Shown here: piece after piece, positions 33,528 to 42,562 of the stretch | Layout of the letters: each line of letters opens with the position of its first letter | Numbering within the stretch: position 1 is the stretch's first letter | Source: Parasedimentitalea huanghaiensis | GTDB lineage: Bacteria; Pseudomonadota; Alphaproteobacteria; Rhodobacterales; Rhodobacteraceae | Direction: 5' to 3' | DNA: 64,000 nt | Assembly (NCBI RefSeq): GCF_009753675.1 | Contig: NZ_WQLV01000013.1 | Location: 61,847 to 125,846, forward strand | The notes under the pieces: generated by a model | What the model was told of the DNA's origin: nothing | The model's database searches: none | The model's input: the letters and a program-made list of their open reading frames with translations, nothing else | Made by a program: the position numbers and the translations under genes

Positions 33528-34811
33528 TCAAACATCATCTGCAAGCCGAAGGCCAAGCATTTGCCAACGCTGGTGCGGATAAAAGAAGGTGCGATAGGTC
33601 GGGCGCATCTGGTCACTTGGCGTCGCACAAGAACCGCCGCGCAGGACAAATTGATTACACATGAATTTGCCGTTGTATTCGCCCACTGCACCTTTGGGCG
33701 CGCGGAACCCCGGATAGGGGGTGAACGGGCTTTGGGTCCATTCCCAAACATCACCCCAGAGCTGCGTATCATCGGGATCTTGCGGCGTGGTTGGGTGATA
33801 GTTTCCTGAGTTCAGGAAGTTGCCTTTGATCGGATAATCGCGGGCGACCACTTCCCACTCAGCCTCAGTTGGCAGGCGTTTACCAGACCAGCGGGCAAAG
33901 GCCTCTGCCTCGTAATAGCTGACGTGGACGACAGGGGCGTTCAGGTCAACCGGCCGTGGACCACGCAGCGTATAGCTCCACCATTGGCCATCCTGTTGCC
34001 ACCAATACAGCGGCGCATCCCAGCCTTCCCGCTCGCGCCGGGCCCAGCCATCCGACAGCCAGTGTTCGGCTGTCTCGTAGCCGCCTGCTTCCATAAAGTG
34101 GATCCAATCGCCGTTGGTTACCAGTCGGGACGCCAGCCGGAACGGGCGTAGATAAGTTTTATGTCGGGGGCCTTCGCAGTCGTAGGCAAAGCCATCTCCA
34201 TCGTAACCAATTTCGACCAGCCCGCCGTCGTGATCGATCCAACCCAGCGGCGCAGCTTCAGTCACATTCCTAGGGCTTGGTTCACGGTAGGCAGGCAGTA
34301 GCGGATTGTAGGACAAGGCATGGAGCAGATCAGTCACCAGCAATTCCTGATGTTGCATTTCATGATGGCAGCCCAGGGTCGCCAGTTCCTGAATGATCTG
34401 CGCCTCTGGTCCACCCTCGGCCAACAGTTTCAACATCGCCGCATCCACATGCGACCGGTAAGCCAGCACCGCGTCAACATCCGGTCGCGATATCAGCCCC
34501 CGGTTTGATCGGGTATGGCGCGGCCCCATCTGCACGTAGTAGGAATTGAACAAAAAGGCGAAACGATCATCTGGACTTGCATAATCCGTGACATGCTCTT
34601 TCAAGATGAACTGCTCAAAAAACCAACTGGTATGGGCCAGATGCCACTTTGCAGGGCTGGCGTCCTCCATCGATTGCAGGCCCATATCTTCGGGAGTTAG
34701 ACCTTCGACAAGGGAAAGTGAGCGCGCACGAACGGCCAAATACATTGCCGCAGTTTCTGATCCCGGTTTGGCGGCATCTATTGGGTGTATCAAAACATCT
34801 TGTGTCTGCAC
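33528..34811 (-). CDS. egtB: ergothioneine biosynthesis sulfoxide synthase EgtB
   Basis: 427 aa non-haem iron enzyme joining a thiol to hercynine with O2. N-terminal DinB-like part with SPAKWHLAHTSWFFEQFIL and the iron ligands in LGCHHEMQHQELLVTDLLHAL; C-terminal formylglycine-generating-enzyme-like domain (VNGDWIHFMEAGGYE-type block TNGDWIHFME, GKRLPTEAEWEVVAR, NQFVLRGGSCATP). Thiol co-substrate (Cys vs gamma-Glu-Cys) not resolved. No egtA/egtC/egtE in the window. Confidence 0.94.
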   Translation of the reverse strand: MQTQDVLIHPIDAAKPGSETAAMYLAVRARSLSLVEGLTPEDMGLQSMEDASPAKWHLAHTSWFFEQFILKEHVTDYASPDDRFAFLFNSYYVQMGPRHTRSNRGLISRPDVDAVLAYRSHVDAAMLKLLAEGGPEAQIIQELATLGCHHEMQHQELLVTDLLHALSYNPLLPAYREPSPRNVTEAAPLGWIDHDGGLVEIGYDGDGFAYDCEGPRHKTYLRPFRLASRLVTNGDWIHFMEAGGYETAEHWLSDGWARREREGWDAPLYWWQQDGQWWSYTLRGPRPVDLNAPVVHVSYYEAEAFARWSGKRLPTEAEWEVVARDYPIKGNFLNSGNYHPTTPQDPDDTQLWGDVWEWTQSPFTPYPGFRAPKGAVGEYNGKFMCNQFVLRGGSCATPSDQMRPTYRTFFYPHQRWQMLGLRLADDV

Positions 34812-34903
34812 AAAAACTGTTCCTTCGGCTATAAATTGGGTCTCCCGGCTGGCCTAGATCTAGCCAACCGGGATACCAGAATTGTGACGGCGTCTGGCTT
34901 AGA

Positions 34904-35932
34904 TCAAATACGTCGCAGCCAATCCGCCAACCCACGGCCGATCAAATGCGGGTGATCTTCCTGCAGGAAATGGGTGCCGGGGCCGACAAACCGGGTTTCG
35001 AGGTTTGTCAGGTGGGCTGTCAGATAGTCGACCACCGGCTGCGGCATCAGCGCGCCCGGCTCGGCGTAGAACAGCAGTTTTGGGATCTCGCTCGACATCA
35101 ACCAAGCGCCGTTTTTGGTTACTGCATCTGTTGCGGCCTCTGGCTTGCCAGCAATTGGAATTTCACGCGGCCACTGCAATGTTGGCAGGCGGCTTTGCTC
35201 AGTTGCGTATGGGGCGCGATAGGCCTCCATCTCTGCCTCGCTGAGGCCACGAACAACGCCCATTTCAGCCAGAACTTTCTCGACAAAGAAATTGCCTTTC
35301 AGCACCATCTCCTCGCCCACACCCGGCGTGCGCAGGGTTTTGAACAGCTCTCCCGCAAGCGGCCCCATTGCCTCGTAGCTGGGGGCTGGCAATCCGGGTG
35401 GAACAATTGCCTCCATAAAGGCCATTGCGGTGACATTGTCAGAGTTAAGTCGCGCATAGCGCATCCCCAGCGCAGATCCCCAATCGTGGATCACCAGAAT
35501 AATATCTTTCAGATCCAGCGCCTTAATGAACCCATCAAGATACTTCGCATGCTCATCAAAGGTGTAGCCGATGTTGGGCTTGGCACTGTCGCCCATGCCA
35601 ATCAGGTCCGGAGCAATTGCCCGATATCCTTCGGTGACATAGGGAATAACATTCCGCCACAGATAGGAGGATGTTGGATTGCCGTGCAAAAACAACACCG
35701 GCTGACCTTCGCCTTCGTCAACATAGACCATCTCTGAACCCTCAACGGTGACGGACTTTTTGGTAAAGGGAAATTCGGACGAAATTGCTAAGCCATAAGG
35801 TGTGGTTTCTTCAGCCATGGCAGCGGTTCCGGCGGCACCTGCGACCGCCAGTGTTGGCAAGGCTGCTGCAGATTTCATCAATGATCGACGACTTAGGCCT
35901 GCGGGTTTCTTGTGCGAGTTCTTCTTGAACAT
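34904..35932 (-). CDS. haloalkane dehalogenase-like hydrolase with Tat signal
   Basis: 342 aa alpha/beta hydrolase. A twin-arginine leader (LSRRSLMKSAAALPTLAVAG) precedes the fold. Motifs: oxyanion HGNPTSSYLWRN, nucleophile Asp in VIHDWGSALGMRYAR with the halide-binding Trp, DLIGMGDSAKP, and the catalytic His in GTHFLQEDHP: the haloalkane dehalogenase set (HLD-II like). ATG 35932 has GGAGAA upstream. Secreted haloalkane dehalogenases are unusual; the true substrate could be another halide or ester. Follows the oxidoreductase gene by 35 bases. Confidence 0.82.
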   Translation of the reverse strand: MFKKNSHKKPAGLSRRSLMKSAAALPTLAVAGAAGTAAMAEETTPYGLAISSEFPFTKKSVTVEGSEMVYVDEGEGQPVLFLHGNPTSSYLWRNVIPYVTEGYRAIAPDLIGMGDSAKPNIGYTFDEHAKYLDGFIKALDLKDIILVIHDWGSALGMRYARLNSDNVTAMAFMEAIVPPGLPAPSYEAMGPLAGELFKTLRTPGVGEEMVLKGNFFVEKVLAEMGVVRGLSEAEMEAYRAPYATEQSRLPTLQWPREIPIAGKPEAATDAVTKNGAWLMSSEIPKLLFYAEPGALMPQPVVDYLTAHLTNLETRFVGPGTHFLQEDHPHLIGRGLADWLRRI

Positions 35933-35967
35933 TGGGTTCTCCAATCTTTGGAAATTTGGTTGGGGGA

Positions 35968-37005
35968 TCAGCAAGTCACAACGACCTTGCCAAGCTGGGT
36001 GTTGGATTCCATGTGCTGAAAAGCGGCTGTGATATTGGCCAGATCAAAGGTCTGGCCGTCCGCGACCGGGGCAATCGCGCCGCTTTCAAACAGCGGCAGA
36101 TAGTAGTCCACCGCAGCCTTCAGACGCGTGGGGTCGCCAAACAGTTCATAAAGCACGTAGCAACTGATCCGGGCGCCGCTACCCATCATTGCAAAGACAG
36201 GCAAGGCGGTGTTGGCCACATCAAGCCCACCGTAAACGTTGATTTCAGAGCCGGACTTTACTGCCGAAACAAGTTTCTCCAGCTGTGCGCCACCAACTGG
36301 GTCAAACACAAAATCTGCACCGCCATCACTGACCTCAATAATACGCGCTGTGATATCTTCGTCCTGCGCCACAATCACAGCATCAAACCCCTGTACTTCC
36401 AGCGCGGCCTTCTTTTGCGCGGTGCGGGTAATGCCAATTGTTTTGGCCCCAAGATGATGGGCTAGGCTATTGGCGGCCAATGATACGCTGCTGCTGGCGG
36501 CAGGCAGAACAATCCAGCGCCCCGGGGCTGCCTGTTGTTGCTCAACAAAATGATGGTACAGGGTCAGAAACGGAACCCATGCGGTGGCAGCGTCACGATC
36601 GCTCAACCCCTCTGGCGCGGGTAGAACCTTGGATGCGGGAACAGTGTTGAACTCTGCAGCATAGCCGCTGGTGCTTTCATCATCTGGCGGCAAAAGGTTG
36701 ACCCGCTGGCCAAGTTTTAACCCGGTGACATCCGGGGCAATTGCATCAATGACACCCACGCCTTCGGTCCCGATACGCGCAGGGAACGAAGCTTCGTACA
36801 GGTAGGTGCCTTCGCGAAACAGGGCGTTGGCCCGGTTTAGTGCCAGGGCTTTCATGCGCACGCGAACCTGGCCGCTTGCGAGATCATTAATAGCCTCTGT
36901 GCCGGTGCTCAGAACCTCCGGGCCTCCGTATTTGTCGAAGGTGACAACCGTGTTCTCGACGTCGGTTTGCGTTGAAAATTCCGATGGATCTGCATGAGTT
37001 GTCAT
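35968..37005 (-). CDS. quinone oxidoreductase-like MDR-family dehydrogenase
   Basis: 345 aa medium-chain NADPH-dependent reductase. GGPEVLSTG, GTEGVGVIDAIAPDVTGLKLGQRV and the nucleotide-binding region ASSSVSLAANSLAHHLGAKTIGITR are typical; catalytic Zn ligands are not evident, so the quinone-oxidoreductase subgroup fits. Divergent from a LysR gene, in front of the dehalogenase-like gene with which it is probably co-transcribed. Confidence 0.82.
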   Translation of the reverse strand: MTTHADPSEFSTQTDVENTVVTFDKYGGPEVLSTGTEAINDLASGQVRVRMKALALNRANALFREGTYLYEASFPARIGTEGVGVIDAIAPDVTGLKLGQRVNLLPPDDESTSGYAAEFNTVPASKVLPAPEGLSDRDAATAWVPFLTLYHHFVEQQQAAPGRWIVLPAASSSVSLAANSLAHHLGAKTIGITRTAQKKAALEVQGFDAVIVAQDEDITARIIEVSDGGADFVFDPVGGAQLEKLVSAVKSGSEINVYGGLDVANTALPVFAMMGSGARISCYVLYELFGDPTRLKAAVDYYLPLFESGAIAPVADGQTFDLANITAAFQHMESNTQLGKVVVTC

Positions 37006-37137
37006 CCGGATCGTCCATTCCTGTTACCGCCGATTTGCTAGGCCCATCGGCTTGTGAAGTTGTGGACTGCTATCTATGGGTGCAATTTCGCGATATAACT
37101 GTTGAGTTTTGCAAATCTTCGGTGCTATTTTGCACCA

Positions 37138-38034
37138 ATGAATGATTGGGATGATCTTCGCTATTTTCTTGCTGTGTCTCGTAAGGGATCCATAAGGGGG
37201 GCGGCGGCTGTGTTGGGTGTGAACCATTCAACCGTGTCACGCCGCATCGATGCCTTTGAGAAGAAACTTGGGACACGCCTGTTTGAGCGTCTGCCATCAG
37301 GGTATTTTATGACCCAGGCAGGTGAAGACATGAGCCAGTCCGCGGCCAAGATCGAAGCCGAGGTCAATTCCATCGGGCGACAGGTTGTTGGCCGGGATAC
37401 CCAGCTGGATGGCGTTCTGAAGGTTACGCTGCACAATTCACTGGCAGATAAGCTGCTGATGCCAATGTTTGTCGCCTTTCAGCGCGACTATCCGGAGATC
37501 GAGCTGGCCTTTGACATCACCCATTCGATGGCCAATCTCAGCAAACGTGAGGCAGATGTTGCCATTCGGATCTCTAACGACCCACCTGACAACCTGGTAG
37601 GGCGGCGTGTGGTTCGCTACGCAACGTCGACCTATGCCTCGTTAGACTATCTGGAGCGGACAGGTAATCTGGAAGACCGCAAAGCCCTGAGCTGGATCGG
37701 CTGGTACGACCCGGTGCCCGATCCGCAGTGGATTCGCGACAGTCAGTACCCTGATGTATTGGCACGCAACAGCATCTGCCATCCGCTGACCCAATTGGCC
37801 GCTGTCAAGGCGGGCATGGGGCTGGCCATGCTGCCTTGCTTTATGGCGGATACGGAACCGACCCTACGCCGGGTGCCACATGCCACGGTCAATCCCAGTC
37901 GCGATGTCTGGGTCCTGACCCACGAAGACCTGCGCCATACAGCCCGTGTCCGCCACTTTACGGATTACATAGTAAAAGAGATCCTTGGCCAAAAAGACCT
38001 GCTGGAAGGGAAGTGCCCTTTTGCACCAGGTTAG
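37138..38034 (+). CDS. LysR-family transcriptional regulator
   Basis: 298 aa. DDLRYFLAVSRKGSIRGAAAVLGVNHSTVSRRIDAFEKKLGTRLFERLPSGYFMT is the HTH plus linker; an effector domain follows with READVAIRISNDPPDNLVGRRV. ATG 37138 gives the normal MNDWDDLRYF opening; an upstream in-frame start is rejected. Divergent from the quinone oxidoreductase/dehalogenase operon (132 bp), its likely target. Confidence 0.88.
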   Translation: MNDWDDLRYFLAVSRKGSIRGAAAVLGVNHSTVSRRIDAFEKKLGTRLFERLPSGYFMTQAGEDMSQSAAKIEAEVNSIGRQVVGRDTQLDGVLKVTLHNSLADKLLMPMFVAFQRDYPEIELAFDITHSMANLSKREADVAIRISNDPPDNLVGRRVVRYATSTYASLDYLERTGNLEDRKALSWIGWYDPVPDPQWIRDSQYPDVLARNSICHPLTQLAAVKAGMGLAMLPCFMADTEPTLRRVPHATVNPSRDVWVLTHEDLRHTARVRHFTDYIVKEILGQKDLLEGKCPFAPG

Positions 38035-38075
38035 GGTGTAGGCGTCGCAATATTTCTTTGCATTGCACCGGGCAG

Positions 38076-39284
38076 TTATTGCGCAAGCCACTCCCTGCCT
38101 TTGAGCATGAGTTTCCAGTAAACTGTCGGCAACACTGACTTTTTCAAGAACCATGCTGCGCGTCGAGGTTTGGTTGAATCCCAAGGGAAGGTTGGCATGA
38201 CTTTTCCACCATAGCCAAATTCAGCCAGAATGATCTTTCCCTTTTCCACCGTGAGCGGACAGGAACCGTAGCCATCATACAGTGGTTTAGGGTCTTGTCC
38301 GTTCAGCGACGCAATCACATTATTGGCGACAATCGGGGCCTGTTTGCGGGCCGCCGCGACGGTTTTGGCATTTGGCGTTGAGGTCACATCCCCCAAACTG
38401 AAGATATTGTCGAACCGGCTGTGGCGTAGTGTTTCCTGATCCACATCAACCCAGCCACCTGCCCCGGCGAGCGGGCTTTCCTTGATGAAATCTGGCGGAG
38501 ATTGGGGCGGGCATACGTGGATCATATCAAACCCACGTTCGACAATTTCAGGTTCTGCCCCTTCCTTGGTGACTTTGAACCAGGCCTTTTTTGCATCCCC
38601 ATCGATCTTGATCAGGTTGTGACCGAAGTCCAGATTGATCCCGTATTTACCGATGTATTCCATCAGAGGAGGCACATAGGGGGCGCAACCAAACAGAACC
38701 GGACCAGCGTTGCAGAACGAAACCTCCATGTCCTTCAACTGCCCGGACTGCATCCAGTGGTCACAGGACAGATACATCGCCTTTTGCGGGGCACCTGCGC
38801 ATTTGATCGGCATTCCCGGCTGGGTGAAAATGACTTTCTTGCCACGCATATCCTGAACCAACTCCCAAGTATATGGAGCAAGATCATAGCGATAGTTCGA
38901 GGTGACACCGTTGCGACCGAGCGCATCGGTCAGGCCTTCAACCGCGTCCCAGTCCAGTTTCAGACCGGGCGCGACGATCAGCATTTTGTAGCCGACAGGT
39001 GACCCGTCAGCCAGGATCACCTGATCTCTGTCTGGAGCAAAGCTTGCAACCGCTGCTTTGATACGTTTGACCGCCTTTGGCCAAACCGCGGTCATGGGCC
39101 GCGCGGTTTCCTCTTTCTTGAAAACCCCGCCGCCAACCATTGTCCAGCCGGGCTGATAGTAATGCGTGTCAGATGGTTCGATGATCGCAATGTCCAGCGC
39201 GCTGTTTCGTTTCAACAGACTACTCGCTGTTGCAATACCGGCCGCACCGCCGCCAACAATCAGAATTTGATGCACTACGGCCAT
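38076..39284 (-). CDS. sulfide:quinone oxidoreductase
   Basis: 402 aa FAD flavoprotein of the SQR family, oxidising H2S and passing electrons to quinone at the membrane face. Seen: QILIVGGGAAGIATASSLL, YYQPGWTMVGGGVF, GMPIKCAGAPQKAMYL with a redox cysteine, the second conserved cysteine in VCPPQSPPDFI, and FSLGDVTSTPNAKTVAAARKQAPIVANN. Resembles the bacterial/mitochondrial type II SQR. Last gene of the methanethiol cluster; converges toward the LysR gene. Confidence 0.9.
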   Translation of the reverse strand: MAVVHQILIVGGGAAGIATASSLLKRNSALDIAIIEPSDTHYYQPGWTMVGGGVFKKEETARPMTAVWPKAVKRIKAAVASFAPDRDQVILADGSPVGYKMLIVAPGLKLDWDAVEGLTDALGRNGVTSNYRYDLAPYTWELVQDMRGKKVIFTQPGMPIKCAGAPQKAMYLSCDHWMQSGQLKDMEVSFCNAGPVLFGCAPYVPPLMEYIGKYGINLDFGHNLIKIDGDAKKAWFKVTKEGAEPEIVERGFDMIHVCPPQSPPDFIKESPLAGAGGWVDVDQETLRHSRFDNIFSLGDVTSTPNAKTVAAARKQAPIVANNVIASLNGQDPKPLYDGYGSCPLTVEKGKIILAEFGYGGKVMPTFPWDSTKPRRAAWFLKKSVLPTVYWKLMLKGREWLAQ

Positions 39285-39351
39285 GTTCTACTCCCTAAAT
39301 GTCGCGCGATGGTTGGCGGCTGGTATCTTTATCTTTGCGGCTGGTGGGCCG

Positions 39352-40464
39352 TTAGAATTCTACAACGGCCCGAATGCTTTCTCCGGCATGCATGAGGTCA
39401 AAGCCCTTGTTGATGTCGTCGAGCGACAGGACATGGGTAATCATCGGGTCAATCTCGATTTTTCCGTCCATGTACCAATCAACAATCTTGGGAACATCGG
39501 TACGTCCGCGTGCGCCACCGAAGGCTGTCCCACGCCAGCTGCGCCCAGTGACCAATTGGAACGGACGCGTGGATATTTCGGCGCCTGCAGGGGCCACACC
39601 GATGATGATCGACTCTCCCCACCCTTTGTGCGAGGCCTCCAGCGCGGTGCGCATGACACCAACATTTCCTGTAGCGTCAAAGGTATAGTCCGCACCGCCA
39701 CCGGTGAGTTCGACAAGATGCGCGACCAGATCGCCTGTCACGTTGGCGGGGTTCACAAAGTCGGTCATGCCAAAACGGTTGGCCATTTCGACTTTACTGT
39801 CGTTCAAGTCCACGCCAATGATCTGATCCGCGCCTGCCATCCGCAATCCCTGCAGGACGTTCAGACCAATGCCACCTAACCCAAAGACAATCGCCTTGCT
39901 GCCGATCTCGACTTTGGCGGTGTTGATCACCGCGCCGATGCCCGTGGTCACACCACAACCGATGTAACAGATCTTGTCGAATGGGGCGTCCTTGCGGACT
40001 TTTGCCAAGGCAATTTCCGGCAGAACCGTGTGGTTGGCAAAGGTTGAACAGCCCATGTAGTGCAGAATTGGTGTGCCATCGAGCATGGAAAACCGGCTGG
40101 TCCCATCAGGCATCACACCTGCGCCCTGGGTCTCGCGGATCGACTGACACAGATTGGTTTTTGGGTTCAGGCAGTAATCGCAGGTCCGGCATTCAGGAGT
40201 ATAGAGCGGGATCACATGATCGCCCGGTTTCAGGCTGGTGACGCCTGCACCGACCTCTAGCACCACACCGGCGCCTTCATGCCCCAAGATGGCTGGGAAC
40301 ATCCCCTCGGGATCTGCACCAGACAGGGTAAACGCGTCGGTATGGCAAAGCCCGGTGGCCTTGATCTCGACCAGAACTTCGCCAGCCTTTGGGCCTTCGA
40401 GGTTCACCTCCATGATTTCGAGTGGTTTACCTGCCTCAATCGCAACGGCCGCTCTGGTACGCAT
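39352..40464 (-). CDS. class III alcohol dehydrogenase (S-hydroxymethylglutathione dehydrogenase)
   Basis: 370 aa zinc ADH that oxidises the formaldehyde-glutathione adduct. Diagnostic: TGLCHTDAFTLSGADPEGMFPAILGHEGAGVV, the structural-zinc run CRTCDYCLNPKTNLCQ, ETQGAGVMPDGTSRFS, the IGCGVTTGIGAVINTAKV segment and GGARGRTDVPKIVDWYM. Encoded on the same strand as and downstream of mtoX/SCO/MauG, immediately before SQR, so it would clear formaldehyde from methanethiol. An inverted repeat lies in its promoter region. Confidence 0.94.
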   Translation of the reverse strand: MRTRAAVAIEAGKPLEIMEVNLEGPKAGEVLVEIKATGLCHTDAFTLSGADPEGMFPAILGHEGAGVVLEVGAGVTSLKPGDHVIPLYTPECRTCDYCLNPKTNLCQSIRETQGAGVMPDGTSRFSMLDGTPILHYMGCSTFANHTVLPEIALAKVRKDAPFDKICYIGCGVTTGIGAVINTAKVEIGSKAIVFGLGGIGLNVLQGLRMAGADQIIGVDLNDSKVEMANRFGMTDFVNPANVTGDLVAHLVELTGGGADYTFDATGNVGVMRTALEASHKGWGESIIIGVAPAGAEISTRPFQLVTGRSWRGTAFGGARGRTDVPKIVDWYMDGKIEIDPMITHVLSLDDINKGFDLMHAGESIRAVVEF

Positions 40465-40499
40465 CTGAATTCCCTTCGGTCTTGGTCTGATCTCACTAT

Positions 40500-40532
40500 C
40501 GAGACATTATCATTAAACGAGACTACGTCTCG
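40500..40532. promoter_or_regulatory. candidate operator upstream of the formaldehyde dehydrogenase gene
   Basis: Perfect inverted repeat CGAGAC-TAC-GTCTCG (40518-40532), with an additional CGAGAC at 40500-40505, 18 bp away. Situated 36-68 bp upstream of the ADH start. Fits a dimeric regulator site with an auxiliary half-site; regulator unknown. Confidence 0.5.
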
Positions 40533-40573
40533 AATTTCGGGACTATTGTCATCTTGTCCAGCTTTTTACAATG

Positions 40574-41788
40574 CTAGAAATTGTCAGGTGCGTTGATACG
40601 CGCCTCGGCAGCGAGGCAATCAAGTCCGGGAGAGGTCAGGGCCTGCAGGAAGGCCTCCAGATCGTCGATTTCCTGACCTTTGAGGTCCAGAGGTCGAATG
40701 CGCGGGTCTTTGAAGACGTGGTCCGGGCCGCCCTGATTATAGAACTCAATAACGGAACGCAGATCAGGCAAGGCCCCATCATGCATATAGGGCGGCGTCA
40801 TCGCCACATTCCGCAGCGCTGGTGTGCGGAACATCCAACGATCATCTGGGTCTTCGGTGACCTCATACCGGCCCAGATCGGCCTGAGGCGGGGCGCTAAC
40901 CGAAGCCACAACAGCGCGATCTATTTCGTGGAAGACATTGGGGGCAACCTGAACGCGGGTTGTTGGTGATGGGTTTTGACGGATCTGTTCGCGCTGCCAC
41001 CCATACCCAGTGTTGTGAAACTCTTGATCAGTAAACAGGGCTGATTGATCGCTAATAACGTGACACGAAGCGCAGTCAGCCTTGACTTGAAACAGTTCAA
41101 AACCGCGTGTCTGGCTGTCGCTCAACGCGGTTTTGTCCCCGCCATAATACCAGCGGTCAAAAGCCGAACCGCCGGTCGTGAGCGTGCGTTGATACGCCCC
41201 CAGTGCTTTGCCCATGCGATCCAGGGACGGAGGTGCCCCAAAAGCGGCGTCGAACAGCGGTTGGTATTCGGGTTGGCCCTGAAGGTACGCCACCACTCGC
41301 CCGACCGAGGGGTTGGCCATTTCATTGCGTGAAATCAGCGGCATGATGAACTGCGTTTCCAACGACATGTCGCGCCCGTCATGAAACAGCACATCCAGAA
41401 AGCCAGTGTTGATGATCGTTGGAGCGTTGCGTTTGACGCTGCGCCCTTCTACCCCAACCGAGGTCTGCAATTCCCAATTGGCAAACCCCTGCTCGGGGAC
41501 GTGACACATGGCGCAGGACATGGTGCCGTTTATTGACATACGCCGGTCAAAGAACAGCTTTCGCCCTAGCGTAATTTTTTCAGCAGTTGGCGGGTTGTCC
41601 ACCGGGTGAGGAACCGTTGGCAGGCCCAACTGTGTAGAAAGGCTTCGTTCCAATGCGCGTTCGGACCAACTGCCATCCGATGTTGGACAAACCGAGGGAT
41701 CACTTTGTTCTGCGAGAAGGCCGGGCGACCACACGGTGACCATGATCAGGGCCAGTGTTGGGGTTTTCAGTCTGGAAAACACGGACAT
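40574..41788 (-). CDS. MauG/di-haem cytochrome c peroxidase-family protein
   Basis: 404 aa, exported (hydrophobic leader LKTPTLALIMVTVWSPGLLA). Two c-type haem sites, SCAMCH (~99) and CASCH (~237), plus GRKLFFDRRMS, KRNAPTIINTGF and RTPALRNVAMTPPYMHDG, place it in the MauG/BCCP family. In known mtoX operons the same family sits beside SCO and is proposed to mature MtoX (quinone cofactor) or remove H2O2. ATG 41788 follows the SCO stop by a few bases, so translation is coupled. Confidence 0.9.
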   Translation of the reverse strand: MSVFSRLKTPTLALIMVTVWSPGLLAEQSDPSVCPTSDGSWSERALERSLSTQLGLPTVPHPVDNPPTAEKITLGRKLFFDRRMSINGTMSCAMCHVPEQGFANWELQTSVGVEGRSVKRNAPTIINTGFLDVLFHDGRDMSLETQFIMPLISRNEMANPSVGRVVAYLQGQPEYQPLFDAAFGAPPSLDRMGKALGAYQRTLTTGGSAFDRWYYGGDKTALSDSQTRGFELFQVKADCASCHVISDQSALFTDQEFHNTGYGWQREQIRQNPSPTTRVQVAPNVFHEIDRAVVASVSAPPQADLGRYEVTEDPDDRWMFRTPALRNVAMTPPYMHDGALPDLRSVIEFYNQGGPDHVFKDPRIRPLDLKGQEIDDLEAFLQALTSPGLDCLAAEARINAPDNF

Positions 41789-41791
41789 CAA

Positions 41792-42496
41792 TTACAAAGT
41801 TCCGTCTTCGATCAATAAGGTTTCCACATCGGTCATCATCAGACGCGGATCAATCAGACCAAGCCCATAGATGTTGCGGATTTTACCGTCCCGGTCGACG
41901 AGAAACATACGTAGCAGATGGTTCAGTTTGTCCGGATCGTCTGAGCGATCAACCACTTGCCCAAAGCCGTCCAGAATTGGTTTCAGTGCCGCCTGATCTT
42001 CGGTTGTCAGGATGTGCCAACCAATTTTCTTATCCGCCGTAGCATCATTGGTGATCGGATAGGCAAAGGAGTCGATGGCTTCAACCGTGTCACGGTCAGG
42101 ATCAAAACTGATGGTGACAAGTTGCACGTTGTCAGCGAGATCCGGGGCCGATTGACTGCTGTCATAGATGTCAAACAGGGTGGAAACCGCCAAGGGGCAG
42201 CCATTCACATCGCCACACATCAAGTAGACAAAGCTGACCAATGACACTTTGCCGTCCAGCAAATCCGACAAGTCCCGTTTGGTCCCCGTCGGCGTCAGTA
42301 CAGCGCCATCTGGAGCTGGTTTAATGTTTGAGAGCCTGTAGCTGCCCGGGATGGGAGGCGTGAACTCAAATTCTTCCCCCATCGGAAACAAGGCGGCAAT
42401 GGAGCCATCCGGCGTGGTTGGGGTTGAGTTCTGCCCAGCGAAGCCTCCAGAGGCCAGAAGAATAGCACCTAAAGTCGTGACAATGCGTTGTTTCAT
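41792..42496 (-). CDS. SCO1/SenC-family copper protein
   Basis: 234 aa, with an N-terminal leader (MKQRIVTTLGAILLASGGFAG) and thioredoxin-like SCO fold: SLVSFVYLMCGDVNGCPLAVSTL, VTISFDPDRDT, and the metal-site His in KLNHLLRMFLVDRDGKI. The copper site reads C-x5-C (CGDVNGC) rather than the usual C-x3-C. Likely delivers copper to MtoX, a Cu-dependent enzyme. Between mtoX and the MauG-like gene in a likely operon. Confidence 0.88.
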   Translation of the reverse strand: MKQRIVTTLGAILLASGGFAGQNSTPTTPDGSIAALFPMGEEFEFTPPIPGSYRLSNIKPAPDGAVLTPTGTKRDLSDLLDGKVSLVSFVYLMCGDVNGCPLAVSTLFDIYDSSQSAPDLADNVQLVTISFDPDRDTVEAIDSFAYPITNDATADKKIGWHILTTEDQAALKPILDGFGQVVDRSDDPDKLNHLLRMFLVDRDGKIRNIYGLGLIDPRLMMTDVETLLIEDGTL

Positions 42497-42562
42497 ATTG
42501 CTTTCCTGTCCGGTTGGCGATCGCACATTGGGCAGGCTCTGGGCCTGCCCAACACTCTGCTT

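Noticed and set aside
33528..34811. EgtB C-terminal domain as the formylglycine-generating enzyme for the arylsulfatase
   Set aside because: The N-terminal DinB-like domain with iron ligands and linkage to egtD identify ergothioneine synthesis; FGE-like similarity is a shared fold.
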